Shown: positions 9,048 through 18,689, counted from the first letter of the stretch. The stretch: DNA of 64,000 nucleotides from Candidatus Woesearchaeota archaeon (GCA_018646625.1 JABGUJ010000002.1:350843-414842); one strand, 5' to 3'. The notes: generated by a model from the letters alone, not told the origin. Made by a program: numbers and translations.

Positions 9048-9692
9048 ATGAAAAAAGTATTTTTACTTTTAGTTTTATTGACAGTTGTTTTGTACGGATG
9101 TGGCGAGGCTCCAGCTAATGAGCCAATGGATGAACCAGAAGCTATGCCCAGTGAAGCAACTCAAGATGAAAGATTAGCTGAAGAAGTGGAAATTGTTTCT
9201 GAGCCTGAAGTTGAAGCGAAGCCTGAGAAAATATACATATCCGATGAAAAAATTGTATATGGTATCGGCGAAGGGGATATGACTCAAGCAGAAATGATGG
9301 CAGATTGTGAGCAAAAAGGCGGCACATTTAACGAATGTGGAAGTCCTTGTGCTGAAGGCGATGATATGTGTGTAATGGCTTGCGCATTTGTGTGTGAACT
9401 AGCTGTTGAAGATGATGTTATCGTAAGAGCAAAGGATGAAGAGTCTGCTCAAGTCGCTAACCCCGCTTCAGTTAAGTGTTTAACTGATGGTGGAGACTTT
9501 AAATTAATAAGTTGGCCAGAAGGTACAGAAGGAATGTGTATTTTTGACAAAACGAGTGTTTGTGAAGAATGGGCTTACTTTAATGGCGAATGTAGTGTAG
9601 GAGATTGTGCAGTCGAGTGTAAAGAAATTGGCACCGCTAACGAAGGTTGGTATGACTGTAACGAAAAACTATTGTACACAGAAATTTGTTAA
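9048..9692 (+). CDS. Cysteine-rich predicted lipoprotein
   Basis: A 214-residue protein with a lipoprotein signal peptide (hydrophobic run ending in LYGC, Cys18), an acidic Pro/Glu linker and a C-terminal half with many cysteines, some as CxxxC pairs, that are likely disulfide-bonded. It has the look of a small extracellular disulfide domain anchored to the membrane by lipid. It starts 4 bp after the DUF4349 gene and overlaps the end of the convergent hydrolase by four bases. The thiol-disulfide pair at 0.8-2.1 kb could help fold such proteins, which is inference. Confidence 0.7.
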   Translation: MKKVFLLLVLLTVVLYGCGEAPANEPMDEPEAMPSEATQDERLAEEVEIVSEPEVEAKPEKIYISDEKIVYGIGEGDMTQAEMMADCEQKGGTFNECGSPCAEGDDMCVMACAFVCELAVEDDVIVRAKDEESAQVANPASVKCLTDGGDFKLISWPEGTEGMCIFDKTSVCEEWAYFNGECSVGDCAVECKEIGTANEGWYDCNEKLLYTEIC

Positions 9693-10243
9693 TTTTTTAT
9701 TTCTTTTTTTATTTCTTCTAAAAGTTCCTTGAACTCAGTATAACCTGCTGCTTTGTTAAAATGTCCTGCGTTAGTTACTAAACTTGGTGTGATGTTTAAG
9801 TGATTTGCAATTTCTTTGGCCTTTTCTTTGGGTACATAAGGATCGTTGTCCGAGTAGAAAATTTGAAAATTCTGACAGTTCTGTTGTATCTTGGCCCAAT
9901 CTAGATTTGTCATGAATGTTTTGTTTATGTCGTCAAAATCAGGATTGTTAATTCTTCCTAGAAATGGTGCTACGAAAAATGCCGCTTTAGCTTTATTCGT
10001 TTGTAATAAATTTAGAATGAATGCAGGACCTAAACTGTGTCCTACGAAAATTGTGTCGTTGGTTATCTTATCTTGGTATGGTTCAAATGCTTGCATCCAC
10101 GTTGTTAATGATTGATTCTCAGGTGTTGGGAAGGTCGGCGTTATAACTTCAAGATCTAGTTTTTCTAGTTCTTGTTTTAACCAAGGAAACCAGTTTTCGT
10201 GAGGGTTTCCGTACGATCCATGAATTAAGAATATGTTGTTCAT
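9689..10243 (-). CDS. RBBP9/YdeN-type alpha/beta hydrolase
   Basis: A 184-residue serine hydrolase of the short RBBP9/YdeN type. Motifs: FLIHGSYGNPHENWFPWL near the N-terminus, the nucleophile elbow GHSLG (about residues 68-72), an acidic residue in SDNDPYVP and the catalytic His in NAGHFN. No lid or signal peptide, so it is cytoplasmic. Substrate unknown; such proteins hydrolyse small esters in vitro. Confidence 0.88.
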   Translation of the reverse strand: MNNIFLIHGSYGNPHENWFPWLKQELEKLDLEVITPTFPTPENQSLTTWMQAFEPYQDKITNDTIFVGHSLGPAFILNLLQTNKAKAAFFVAPFLGRINNPDFDDINKTFMTNLDWAKIQQNCQNFQIFYSDNDPYVPKEKAKEIANHLNITPSLVTNAGHFNKAAGYTEFKELLEEIKKEIKN

Positions 10244-10279
10244 GTGTGTTGTATTGAGAATTATGTATATAAAACTTAT

Positions 10280-10978
10280 CTATATTACAATAACAAGAAC
10301 GATAGACACTAGAAATAAGAAAATGCTTCCGCCAAGGCAACTCCAAGCTACACGTTCATCCATAGGAGATTCATTCCATCTAAGAGGAAATGTTTGAAAG
10401 AATTTCTTTACTTGGTCAGGCACAAGTTTAATGTTTTCTTTAATGTTTTTGAAGTAGGTAGGAATTTGTTCAGTAAAAAACTTTTGTAATCGTAAATTGA
10501 ATGAGTTCCAATCAAAACCTAATTTGATTTTGTCTAGTTCAGGTCTTGGTGGTTTGAAAAAGGTGTGCCATACTGGTTTAGGCAGAGGTTTAGGTATTGC
10601 GGCAGGTCTTGGTTGAGTTGAAGGTCTTTGTGCCACAGCCTTAGATTTTTGTTGTGTTGTTGTTTTTGGTTTTGTAACTGTTAATGGTTTATTTCTAATA
10701 ATTGGTTTCGTTTTTGTTGCAGGTTTTTTTATATTTAATGAGGATAATTTAGAGAAATCATCACTTTTTGGTTTTGGCTTACCTGCGACAGAAGAAAGAT
10801 TAGAAAGTGCAGATTTGGATTCTGCTTTATTTACGGGTTTCTTAGTTTTTAGTTGACTTAATTTATCAAAATCGTCAGGTGCCTTTGCTTTTGACTTTGT
10901 TTTGGTAATAGAGCCGAGATCAGAGATAGCGCTTGAAGAAGTCTTCTTTTTAGTACTCTTTTTAGCTGATGCTGGCAT
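10280..10978 (-). CDS. Lys/Pro-rich tail-anchored hypothetical protein
   Basis: A 232-residue protein. Residues 1-130 are low complexity, rich in Lys, Ser, Thr and Pro, with repeated DDFxKLSxL and KPxxKxxSALSNL units. A more ordered segment follows, and the last 20 residues form a single membrane helix, so it is probably tail-anchored with a disordered cytoplasmic region. A GGTGA ribosome site precedes the ATG. The family is unknown to me. Confidence 0.65.
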   Translation of the reverse strand: MPASAKKSTKKKTSSSAISDLGSITKTKSKAKAPDDFDKLSQLKTKKPVNKAESKSALSNLSSVAGKPKPKSDDFSKLSSLNIKKPATKTKPIIRNKPLTVTKPKTTTQQKSKAVAQRPSTQPRPAAIPKPLPKPVWHTFFKPPRPELDKIKLGFDWNSFNLRLQKFFTEQIPTYFKNIKENIKLVPDQVKKFFQTFPLRWNESPMDERVAWSCLGGSIFLFLVSIVLVIVI

Positions 10979-10999
10979 CTAGTCACCTCTTTATATAAT

Positions 11000-11013
11000 A
11001 AAAAAAGAAAAAA
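11000..11013 (-). terminator. T-rich terminator after eS6
   Basis: Read on the minus strand this is a run of T with one C, just past the stop of the ribosomal protein gene. Oligo-T tracts end transcription in archaea. Confidence 0.45.
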
Positions 11014-11039
11014 GGAGTTAATAAAACTATTTGTTTTTT

Positions 11040-11537
11040 TTACTCCTTTGGTGCTTCTTTGGGCTTAGATTCTTCTTTTGGAGCTTCAGCTTTTGCGTCT
11101 CCTTCTGTCTGCTCAGGAGCAGCTTCAGGTTTAGGCTCTAAAGGATCTTTACCGTACTTGAGTACTTTAAGATTAATTTGAGAAGTTATCTCAGATATTG
11201 TGTTACCTGCAACAGTTTTTCTAGTTCTCATACCGTTCATAGTTCTCTTCCCTTTCTTAGTCTTTTTACGGTATTTCTTTTTGTTGTTTAAACCAACACC
11301 TTTGATTGCTAAAATCTTTTTTCTTTGAGTTCCTTCAACGTCGGATCTCATAGGAAAACCAGCTTTATCACTACCACCAGTGATTTTAAACTCATAACCA
11401 GTCATGTCAAAAAGTTCACCTTTTATTGTTTGACCAAGTTTTTTTCCTAGAAGTGGTTGAGCATCTGTATCTTTTAGCTCTTTTTTGTGAGACTTACCTT
11501 CTTTGGTGTCTCCGATTACTAGTTTAAATTCTGCCAT
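11040..11537 (-). CDS. rps6e: Ribosomal protein eS6 with a long charged tail
   Basis: A 165-residue small-subunit protein. The N-terminal 125 residues follow eS6: MAEFKLVIGD start, GSDKAGFPMR motif and a very basic KKKYRKKTKKGKR segment. The last 40 residues form an acidic Pro/Glu/Lys/Ala tail that most archaeal eS6 lack. I chose ATG 11537 because GGAGG lies just upstream; the frame itself stays open to 11582. Confidence 0.95.
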   Translation of the reverse strand: MAEFKLVIGDTKEGKSHKKELKDTDAQPLLGKKLGQTIKGELFDMTGYEFKITGGSDKAGFPMRSDVEGTQRKKILAIKGVGLNNKKKYRKKTKKGKRTMNGMRTRKTVAGNTISEITSQINLKVLKYGKDPLEPKPEAAPEQTEGDAKAEAPKEESKPKEAPKE

Positions 11538-11680
11538 TTTTTTATCCTCCCGAGGCATTGAGTCCTTAACAGAACGTCCCATTGGGCGCCTCAGCTTTTA
11601 ACTGATGATTAACGAAGTCATTTATAAAGGTTTTGGCTAATTGAAAAAAGTTTAAATATAGGTTAAGTACTCGAATCTCG

Positions 11681-12478
11681 ATGTCAGAGCGCTTATTGAG
11701 CAACTTCAGCTTCGCAGGGTTAGAAACTTGTACAGTAGATGAAACTAGAGTGTTGCGTAAGAAATGGAATGAAACAATTTCGCAAGGAGATGTTCCTTCT
11801 GTAAATCAAATTTCTGAAGAGATTTCAAACTATTTTATTTCTGAAAGTGAAGTAGATGCAATGAAAAGTGTGCAAGGAGTATTTGATGAGATAGAAGGAA
11901 TAATGATTCATATATCTGCATTAGCAGATCAAAAGAAAAAAGTTTATGAAACTATGAACATCGGTAGAGTTAAAACAATCATTAATGAAGTTCCTGGAGC
12001 ATTGCAGAGAAATATTGACTTGTTTGAAAATTTGCTTAAGGTTCAACAAGGGTTATGTAATAATGTGCAATCATCTTTGTCGAGATTGAGATCAGGGAAG
12101 AATGATACAGTTCTTGATGCACTCGGTAAAGAAATGTTTTCTATTATGTGTGACGTATTAGGTAATGGCGAGGGTAGACTAAAGTATGAAGAGTTGATTA
12201 ATGAACAACAGTATGAACATATGAACGGCATAGTTGGCCAATTGAAAGATGGATACATGTTTCATTTTAGTGTGATAGATGAAATGCATACGCAATCTTT
12301 AGCAAAATTGTTAGAACAACAAGTTCCAGAAGAAGATAGAAAAATTAATGATCATTTAATGGAAAAAATGCTTTGCGTCGCTAATGCAGTTAATGTTGCG
12401 TATAATGCAAATTGGAAAATTATAGCAATGACTAGAAAATTGTTTTGTATTGTTAAAGAAACCGTGAATAGAATTTAG
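11681..12478 (+). CDS. Hypothetical helical protein
   Basis: A 265-residue protein rich in Glu, Asn, Lys and Leu, predicted nearly all-helical with coiled-coil heptads; no membrane segment or metal motif. TTTAAATA at 11651 lies 30 bp before the ATG, so the transcript is probably leaderless and monocistronic. I do not recognise the family. Confidence 0.7.
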   Translation: MSERLLSNFSFAGLETCTVDETRVLRKKWNETISQGDVPSVNQISEEISNYFISESEVDAMKSVQGVFDEIEGIMIHISALADQKKKVYETMNIGRVKTIINEVPGALQRNIDLFENLLKVQQGLCNNVQSSLSRLRSGKNDTVLDALGKEMFSIMCDVLGNGEGRLKYEELINEQQYEHMNGIVGQLKDGYMFHFSVIDEMHTQSLAKLLEQQVPEEDRKINDHLMEKMLCVANAVNVAYNANWKIIAMTRKLFCIVKETVNRI

Positions 12479-12567
12479 AGTGTTATTAACAAAGAGAATA
12501 ATGCCAATCCAATAAAGGCGGCGGCTCCAGTTAATATCAATTTTTTCTCATCCTTGAATCTGCTCAT
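12475..12567 (-). CDS. Possible 30-residue membrane peptide
   Basis: A short frame codes for a charged N-terminus (MSRFKDEKK) followed by a single hydrophobic helix of about 20 residues, with a GAG-type ribosome site near the start. It fills an otherwise empty gap and overlaps the end of the previous gene by four bases. Layout resembles small tail-anchored subunits, but it is too short to assign. Confidence 0.4.
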   Translation of the reverse strand: MSRFKDEKKLILTGAAAFIGLALFSLLITL

Positions 12568-12646
12568 CTCTGAAACATCCAAAATCATCAATTATAAAGC
12601 TTTCGAATGGTTTGCATGTATAGAATTAGCAGTTTACAGACGTTAA

Positions 12647-13060
12647 TTACTTGTTTTGCATAAGCCTTAGCGAAGGTTGATCACAATAAGGACATCTTTT
12701 AACAGGTGAATCTTCTCTTCGTAACATTACAAAACCGCAGTTTATGCATTTGTATTTTAACTTCTCTTCTTCCACAGAACGTATGAACGGTTCTATGTTA
12801 GGTTTGTTGAAAACAGGATATTCCGGTTCAGGTTTTGGTTCTTTCTCTCCTACTCTATCAACATCTTTAACCAAAGGATTGGGTTTTTTTCGCACAGGAA
12901 TTGGATCATCCGATATTTTAGTTATCTTACTACCAGGATTATCTAAGCAATTTTTGCAAACTAAAGCTTCAGATCTAGAATCTAATTGCATGTGGGTGAT
13001 AGGTAAATCTAATCCACACTTTGTGCAAACAACAATGACCTCTCTGTATGTGTCCCCCAT
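12647..13060 (-). CDS. Zinc-ribbon protein
   Basis: A 137-residue protein with two zinc-binding modules: CTKCG...CKNC near the N-terminus (about residues 12-40) and CINCG...CPYC near the C-terminus (about 105-125), joined by a Pro/Lys-rich linker. Such small archaeal zinc-ribbon proteins bind nucleic acids or ribosomal components, but the partner is not evident from neighbours. Confidence 0.7.
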   Translation of the reverse strand: MGDTYREVIVVCTKCGLDLPITHMQLDSRSEALVCKNCLDNPGSKITKISDDPIPVRKKPNPLVKDVDRVGEKEPKPEPEYPVFNKPNIEPFIRSVEEEKLKYKCINCGFVMLRREDSPVKRCPYCDQPSLRLMQNK

Positions 13061-13153
13061 AAGGATAGGATGGTAAGAGGAGTTTAAATAATTTTAGTAG
13101 AGTATTTTTAAAGAGAATTTAAAGGTCCAGAGTCATCCTAACTTAGAGACGAA

Positions 13154-14224
13154 TTAACGTTTTAATTTAGGGTCATAGACTTTGACCAGCTCTCGGTATA
13201 CTTCCATTAAAGTAACTCTGTAAACGGAGTATACTGGAATGGCAAGAATCATTCCTAATGGACCAAGAAGTTTTGCTCCAACTAATATAAGTACTAAAGA
13301 AAGTAGCGGATCAATTTTGACTTTACTAGAAATCATAAAGGGAATTATGTATAAATTATCTAAAAGTTGCGCTACCACTATTGTTCCTAAAACCCAATAT
13401 ACAGTCGTGATGGATGGATGAACAAACGCTAAAAATAGTGGAGGTATGGCTCCAAGAAATGGACCAAGGTAAGGAATTATGTTTAGGAATCCTGCGAGTA
13501 TTGCAAGAAATAACCAACCTTTAAGTCCACCAAAGTAAAATCCAATTGCACATACACATGCTATTATGAATGACTCAACTAATTTTGCAGTAAAAAAGGA
13601 ATAAAGTTCATTTGATGCATCATTGTATACACCTTCAAATGCTTTTTTAAACTTTATAGGCACCAGTTCAAGTATTTTATCTGCTAGTTCTCTTCGCCTT
13701 GCAAAATAAATGTAAAATAATAATGGTATGATTAAAATTGAGTTTACTAATATTGATGCAGTTGATGAAACTGTATCTGCTAAGAATTTTCCAAAGAAAT
13801 CTGTAAATCTTAATATATAGTCTTCAGTAAAAAACTTATCTTGAATATTTTTAGGAATAAGTGTGTCTACTTTTTCTCCAATTAAAGTTGATATTCCCTG
13901 ATTGGATTCTCGCACGGTTGACATTAGCTGACCCATGTCTGCGCTTGTGAATGAAACTAAGTAGTAAATGAATCCTAACCAGAACACAATTACTATTGCA
14001 ACAGATAAGAATCGAAATATTCCATCTTTTGGAAATCGCCCAAAAAGCTTTTCTAGCTTTCCAAGAAATAATCTTGTGACTAATATAAGTGCAAAACCAA
14101 TAATGAATGTTACGAAAATGTTCTCAAAATAGAATACCAGAGAGAATACCGCAGTTAAAGCTAGAGCAAATAATAAAGTAAATTGCCACACTTTAGTATT
14201 TATTGTCAGAGCCAGAATTAACAC
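13154..14224 (-). CDS. AI-2E/PerM family membrane permease
   Basis: A 356-residue protein with about eight hydrophobic helices and the AI-2E family layout: paired helices at each end and a long soluble segment around residues 95-150. The conserved GGLKGWLFLAILAGFLNIIP-type stretch lies at about 230-250 and a LLGPLGMILAIPV motif near 325. Some members act as Na+(Li+)/H+ antiporters, others export signals; the substrate cannot be told. The start is a GTG at 14224 and is uncertain. Confidence 0.85.
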   Translation of the reverse strand: MLILALTINTKVWQFTLLFALALTAVFSLVFYFENIFVTFIIGFALILVTRLFLGKLEKLFGRFPKDGIFRFLSVAIVIVFWLGFIYYLVSFTSADMGQLMSTVRESNQGISTLIGEKVDTLIPKNIQDKFFTEDYILRFTDFFGKFLADTVSSTASILVNSILIIPLLFYIYFARRRELADKILELVPIKFKKAFEGVYNDASNELYSFFTAKLVESFIIACVCAIGFYFGGLKGWLFLAILAGFLNIIPYLGPFLGAIPPLFLAFVHPSITTVYWVLGTIVVAQLLDNLYIIPFMISSKVKIDPLLSLVLILVGAKLLGPLGMILAIPVYSVYRVTLMEVYRELVKVYDPKLKR

Positions 14225-14436
14225 CTCTCTTTGCTGATTTTAATATATAGGGAGGGTGCTTATAAACTTTGTGATTGATGTTAGGAGATAATTTTATAAA
14301 TACTATTTCAATATTGGTGATAGAAGAGAAGAACGGACGGAATCCGCGAGGCAATATATTATCGGAACCTTGCATTCTAAAACAATTCATTGAAAATGAT
14401 TATGTACGAAAATTCGTTCAATTGGAGGAATATAAG

Positions 14437-15936
14437 ATGACAATCCAAAAGGATTCGAAAGACAAAATCTCCGGTTTGAAGTCAAATGACTTTTTTAGCG
14501 GAGTAGTTAAAATTTTAAGAAAAGCAAAACCAGGACCAGTAATATTACAGGTTAGCGATGGGGTTTGCACAATAGATGCAGTCTCAAAAGAATGTGAATT
14601 TGAAACTGGAGATGTAATTAAGCTATCAGGCTTTGTTAATGAAAGAGCAGGCAGAATGCAGATAGAGATTAAATCTGTGTTTAAATCAGATAAAAACTTT
14701 GATGATATTCTAGAAGAGAATAGTAAACCAAAAAGACAAGAGTTGTCTATGCAATCAGATAAACTTGAGAAGTTAAAACCATACTTCTTGAAAATTGCTG
14801 CTAGAATTCGAAGATCGATCTTTGATGGACAGCCAATAATGATCAGACACCATGCAGATGCAGATGGTATAACTTCCGCGCTATGTATTGAGAAAGCTTG
14901 CGTTTCATTAATGACTGAGATAGGTATGGAAAGCCATTATAACTTTTTTAGAAGCCCTAGTAAAGCACCATTCTATGAAGTAATGGATGTATTGAAAGAT
15001 ATTACATTCTCAACTAAATTTATCGCAGGTCATGGTCAGAAGAAACCTTTGATTTTGATACTTGATAACGGTTCTACTCCTGAAGATGTTTTTGCAATGA
15101 AGATTTGTAAAGATTTGGGGTATGAAGTTATAGTTATTGATCACCACAATCCTGTTGAATATGAAGGTAACAAAACAGCAGTATGCCCATATGTTAGTTT
15201 ACATGTGAATCCATACATGGAAGGATTTGATGGACAAGTAACAGCGGGAATGGAATGTTATGAGATCGCCAGATTTGTGAATGAAACTTTTGATAACAAA
15301 GTTCTACCTGCTTTAAGCGCAATAGGGGATAGAAGTGATATTGATGAGGCTCACGCTTACATTAAAAACAGCGGAGTTCCTGAAGAAGAGTTGCGTGACA
15401 TGGTCATTGCATTAGATTATTTGGCATATAACTTACGTCATGATTCTGGAAAAGGCGTTTATGAAGAAGTTCTTGACAACAAGGCGTTTGTTAAGACATT
15501 AATTTCTCAAGTAAATAAAGGTGTTGAGACGCAGTTGCAAAGTACTTTACCTTATCTTAGAACTCAAACTATTGGTGGTGTTTGCTTTTCTTATATTGAT
15601 TTGGCAAAATACACACTAAGGTTTACTTATCCTACGCCCGGTAAGTTGATTGGAATAATCCATGATCAAGTTAAAACAGGAAAAGAAGCACAGCCAGTAT
15701 TGTCGTTAGGTATATTGCCTGATATGATAATCTTCCGTGCAACTGAACCAGTCTTGCCTGTGCAAGAAGTAATCGACAGATTGCAGAAGGAAGTTCCTGA
15801 AGCTAACGTTGATGGTGGTGGACACGAATGTGCTGGTACGATTAAGTTTGTAGAGGCTCATAAGGATTATGTCTTTGAAAGCATTAAAAGAATGCTTAGA
15901 GAGAAAAGAGAAGCGCAAATGAAGTTAGAGGAATAA
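14437..15936 (+). CDS. OB-fold plus DHH-family phosphoesterase (RecJ-like)
   Basis: About 499 residues from ATG 14437, which has GGAGGA upstream; the frame is open back to 14275. An N-terminal OB fold (about 15-80) is followed by a DHH phosphoesterase domain with the metal motifs HHADADG and VIDHHNP, and a C-terminal DHHA1-like part ending in a DGGGHECAG motif. Archaeal RecJ-like enzymes degrade single-stranded nucleic acid and partner with GINS; an OB fold at the front fits nucleic-acid binding. A cyclic-dinucleotide phosphodiesterase role is possible but less likely. Confidence 0.85.
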   Translation: MTIQKDSKDKISGLKSNDFFSGVVKILRKAKPGPVILQVSDGVCTIDAVSKECEFETGDVIKLSGFVNERAGRMQIEIKSVFKSDKNFDDILEENSKPKRQELSMQSDKLEKLKPYFLKIAARIRRSIFDGQPIMIRHHADADGITSALCIEKACVSLMTEIGMESHYNFFRSPSKAPFYEVMDVLKDITFSTKFIAGHGQKKPLILILDNGSTPEDVFAMKICKDLGYEVIVIDHHNPVEYEGNKTAVCPYVSLHVNPYMEGFDGQVTAGMECYEIARFVNETFDNKVLPALSAIGDRSDIDEAHAYIKNSGVPEEELRDMVIALDYLAYNLRHDSGKGVYEEVLDNKAFVKTLISQVNKGVETQLQSTLPYLRTQTIGGVCFSYIDLAKYTLRFTYPTPGKLIGIIHDQVKTGKEAQPVLSLGILPDMIIFRATEPVLPVQEVIDRLQKEVPEANVDGGGHECAGTIKFVEAHKDYVFESIKRMLREKREAQMKLEE

Positions 15937-15937
15937 G

Positions 15938-16684
15938 TTATTCCTCTGCGCAATGATCCCATATGAACTGCCAGAACTTCCTGTAACCATCTGCAAGATT
16001 CTGGCTTTTTAGAACAAACGCAATTGGTTCTTCTGGTAGAACTCCTACCTTAGACCCCATGAATGTTATGACATATGGACCGAAGATATCTACCATAGCT
16101 AGTCCTGAATACTTTTTTGGGAGAAATTTGTAGGGTTTTCCAACTAATTTTAAAATTTCAGGCATTTCTTCTTTAACTTCATGATCAAATAAGTGTTTAA
16201 ATTTAATTCCTAAACGTTTACGTTCTCTTTCAAATCTTGGAAGAAAAGATTTTAGTCTTGGATCTAACCAAATTGCTTTTGCTCCAACAAAGTATACTGT
16301 TTCTTTTGTTTTAAGAATGTCCTGAAGATAGTTTTTGAATCCTTCAATACCTTTGTAAATATAGGCTTCTTCTTTTTCTTCTATTGCTTCGTATCTTTTT
16401 TGCATCTCAGGCAAAGCTTTGTTTATTTTTTCTTCTTTCTCTTTGATTAACTCTAGAAGTCTTCTTGGATTAATAGCTTTGAAATTTTTTTCTCCTTTAA
16501 TGAAAACCTCAGATGCTAATCCTTTCTCAGAAAGTTTACTTAATGAATCGTAAACATTTCTTCTGTGTACGCCAGAAGATAAAGAAATGGTTTGCACTGA
16601 TGCTTCTCCGGTTTTAAGAAGCGCCTCGTACACTCTAGCTTCGTTAGGGCTTAATCCAATTTCTCTTAAGAGTTCTTCGTGCAT
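15938..16684 (-). CDS. TrmB-family transcriptional regulator
   Basis: A 248-residue regulator with an N-terminal winged helix (about 8-75: GLSPNEARVYEALLKTGEAS), a coiled-coil linker and a sensor domain, as in TrmB-like proteins that control sugar and transport genes. A TATA box at 16708-16715 sits about 31 bp upstream of the ATG, suggesting a leaderless transcript. It is divergent from the sodium:solute symporter gene; control of that gene is a reasonable guess. Confidence 0.88.
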   Translation of the reverse strand: MHEELLREIGLSPNEARVYEALLKTGEASVQTISLSSGVHRRNVYDSLSKLSEKGLASEVFIKGEKNFKAINPRRLLELIKEKEEKINKALPEMQKRYEAIEEKEEAYIYKGIEGFKNYLQDILKTKETVYFVGAKAIWLDPRLKSFLPRFERERKRLGIKFKHLFDHEVKEEMPEILKLVGKPYKFLPKKYSGLAMVDIFGPYVITFMGSKVGVLPEEPIAFVLKSQNLADGYRKFWQFIWDHCAEE

Positions 16685-16728
16685 AGTATATAAACAAAGT
16701 AAGGTTCTTTATAAAGGTTGCGAATATT

Positions 16729-16744
16729 GGTGGTAAGTGCCACC
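16729..16744. promoter_or_regulatory. Inverted repeat between TrmB gene and symporter gene
   Basis: GGTGG and CCACC arms flank a 6-base centre. It lies between a minus-strand TATA box (16708) and a plus-strand TTTATATAG (about 16752), a good place for an operator serving both directions. Not a match to a known TrmB site. Confidence 0.35.
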
Positions 16745-16855
16745 GCCAGAGTTTATATAGTTAATTATCCCTTAGTGACAATAGGTTGAAGTTGGGTGTT
16801 TAGGTAGATTTTCAAGAAATTTACGAAATAGCGATAGCTATAACAGAGGTGTAAA

Positions 16856-18298
16856 ATGCAATTCATATCACAAACAACAGGATATTGGTTTTTGTTGATA
16901 TTTAGTCTCAGTATGATTTTGATAACCTATCTTTTTTCCAGAGTTAGAAAATGGAAAAACAAAGATAGTTTCTTAGTAGCAGGAAGAAAAGTAAAATGGT
17001 GGTTGGGTGGACCAAGTATTGCTGCGTCTTGGATTTGGGCAGGTGCTTTGTTTGTTTCTGTACAAATGGCATATCAAAAAGGTTTGGCAGGCATATTTTG
17101 GTTTACGTTTCCTAATGTATTGGCGTTAGCGCTATTTGCGTTTTGGGCTCCACAGATAAGAAAGAAGTTTGTTAATGGTTATACTTTGCCGCAGTTTATT
17201 AAACATAAACTTGGTTGCGATAAAGTTCACAAAATATATCTCATTCCATTCTTTTTTATTCAATTGATTGCAATAATCTTTAACGTGTTTGCGGGAGGAA
17301 CAATGATTTCCCTCCTTACAGGAATACCTATGGTTCAAGTAGTCCCAGTGTTGGCAATAGTCGCATTATTGTACACATTGATATCAGGAGTAGAAGCATC
17401 AATCATTACAGATTTTATTCAGATGACATTGATCATTGGAGGTATTGCAATTATAGTTCCTTGGGCATTTCATGCAGCAGGTGGAGCTAGTGTTGTAAGT
17501 GCAGGACTAGGCGGATTAAGTGGCGGTTTTAGAAATATATTTCATCCAGGTGTTGCATTTTCATTAGGAATCGTTAGTTCAATTGGTTTAATCTCTTCAA
17601 CGATTGCAGATCAACAATATTGGCAAAGAACTTTTGCAATGAAAGATGGACACATTGCCAAATCATTTCTGTTTGGTGCTGTACTGTTTGCGTTGGTTCC
17701 AATTGTTCTTTCGTTATTAGGTTTTATAGGCGCAAGTCCTAGTTCAGGAGTTGTGTTACCGGCAGGAGTAGATCCATCCATGATTGGAGTTGTGACGGTG
17801 TCAAGTTTATTACCCTCGTGGGCGACTGCATTGTTCGTATTGATATTGTTGGCAGGACTGAGTTCAACAGTAGACTCGGCAATATCTGCTACAAGTTCAT
17901 TATGGGCAACAGATGTTGTAAAAAGTGGAGATGATAAAACAGTAATTAGGAAGTCAAGGTATGCTATGATTGGAGTTACTCTTATAGGATTAGCTTGCGT
18001 GTATATCATCATGAGCATTACAGGAATGGGACTAAATCATCTTTGGTTATTGAGTATTTCAGTTGCCGCATCCATCTCTGTTCCAACAGTGTTGAGCGTA
18101 TATTGGGATAGATTGAGTGCGAAAGGCGTTTTTTGGGGCGTATTGATAGCGATGATAGTTGGCATGCCAGTATTTTTTTATGCAAACCTGGTCGATAACA
18201 CCATCTGGGTAGTAATGGCTTCGTTGTTTATGATTGCAATTAGTACTGCATTTTGTGTATTGATGCCAAAGAAAGATGTTGTTGTATTGAGAAGTTAA
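16856..18298 (+). CDS. Sodium:solute symporter (SSS family)
   Basis: A 480-residue membrane protein with about 13 hydrophobic helices, consistent with the LeuT-fold SSS family of Na+-coupled transporters. Early helices hold WWLGGPSIAASWIWAGALF, and helices 8-9 hold the family segment LAGLSSTVDSAISATSSLW, with Ser/Thr residues that coordinate Na+. Substrate cannot be assigned. It is single and divergent from the TrmB gene, with a leader of about 75 bases. Confidence 0.9.
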   Translation: MQFISQTTGYWFLLIFSLSMILITYLFSRVRKWKNKDSFLVAGRKVKWWLGGPSIAASWIWAGALFVSVQMAYQKGLAGIFWFTFPNVLALALFAFWAPQIRKKFVNGYTLPQFIKHKLGCDKVHKIYLIPFFFIQLIAIIFNVFAGGTMISLLTGIPMVQVVPVLAIVALLYTLISGVEASIITDFIQMTLIIGGIAIIVPWAFHAAGGASVVSAGLGGLSGGFRNIFHPGVAFSLGIVSSIGLISSTIADQQYWQRTFAMKDGHIAKSFLFGAVLFALVPIVLSLLGFIGASPSSGVVLPAGVDPSMIGVVTVSSLLPSWATALFVLILLAGLSSTVDSAISATSSLWATDVVKSGDDKTVIRKSRYAMIGVTLIGLACVYIIMSITGMGLNHLWLLSISVAASISVPTVLSVYWDRLSAKGVFWGVLIAMIVGMPVFFYANLVDNTIWVVMASLFMIAISTAFCVLMPKKDVVVLRS

Positions 18299-18309
18299 AA
18301 AGAAAAAAA

Positions 18310-18687
18310 TTAGCTTCGCCACAAGCCATGGATGTTGCAAAGAGCTCTTGCAGAAATATTCTCGGTACTTTCGAGATGAAACTCTGCTTCGGGCTTTTCG
18401 CCAGGCATTAGTCTGACACCTGCAATGATCCTGTCGCCACCCATTATTTGGATTAAGATTATGTGATGATCTTGATCCATAGGATGTGGCGTTGAGCCAA
18501 CCACAACTTTGACTTTGTTTCCATCAATAGTCATGACTGGAACGTGTTTTTCGTTCCCTTCTGACTCTTTTGTCATAGATTTTAACTCAGTCATAGGTTG
18601 ACCGCAACAGTTTAGCGGAATACCTTTGTCTTCTAAAAGTGAAGCAAGGTTTCCACAAACATCGCATTTGAATACCTTATCGGTCAT
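18310..18687 (-). CDS. Desulfoferrodoxin-type superoxide reductase
   Basis: A 125-residue superoxide reductase with both metal sites: an N-terminal rubredoxin-like centre (CDVCGN at about 5-10 and NCCGQP near 26-30) and the catalytic His4-Cys iron site (HVPV, HPM, HHI and the CNIHG motif near the C-terminus). It reduces superoxide to peroxide without making oxygen. The ATG at 18687 is 2 bp from the rubrerythrin stop, so peroxide can be handled by the co-expressed rubrerythrin. Confidence 0.95.
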   Translation of the reverse strand: MTDKVFKCDVCGNLASLLEDKGIPLNCCGQPMTELKSMTKESEGNEKHVPVMTIDGNKVKVVVGSTPHPMDQDHHIILIQIMGGDRIIAGVRLMPGEKPEAEFHLESTENISARALCNIHGLWRS

Positions 18688-18689
18688 TC

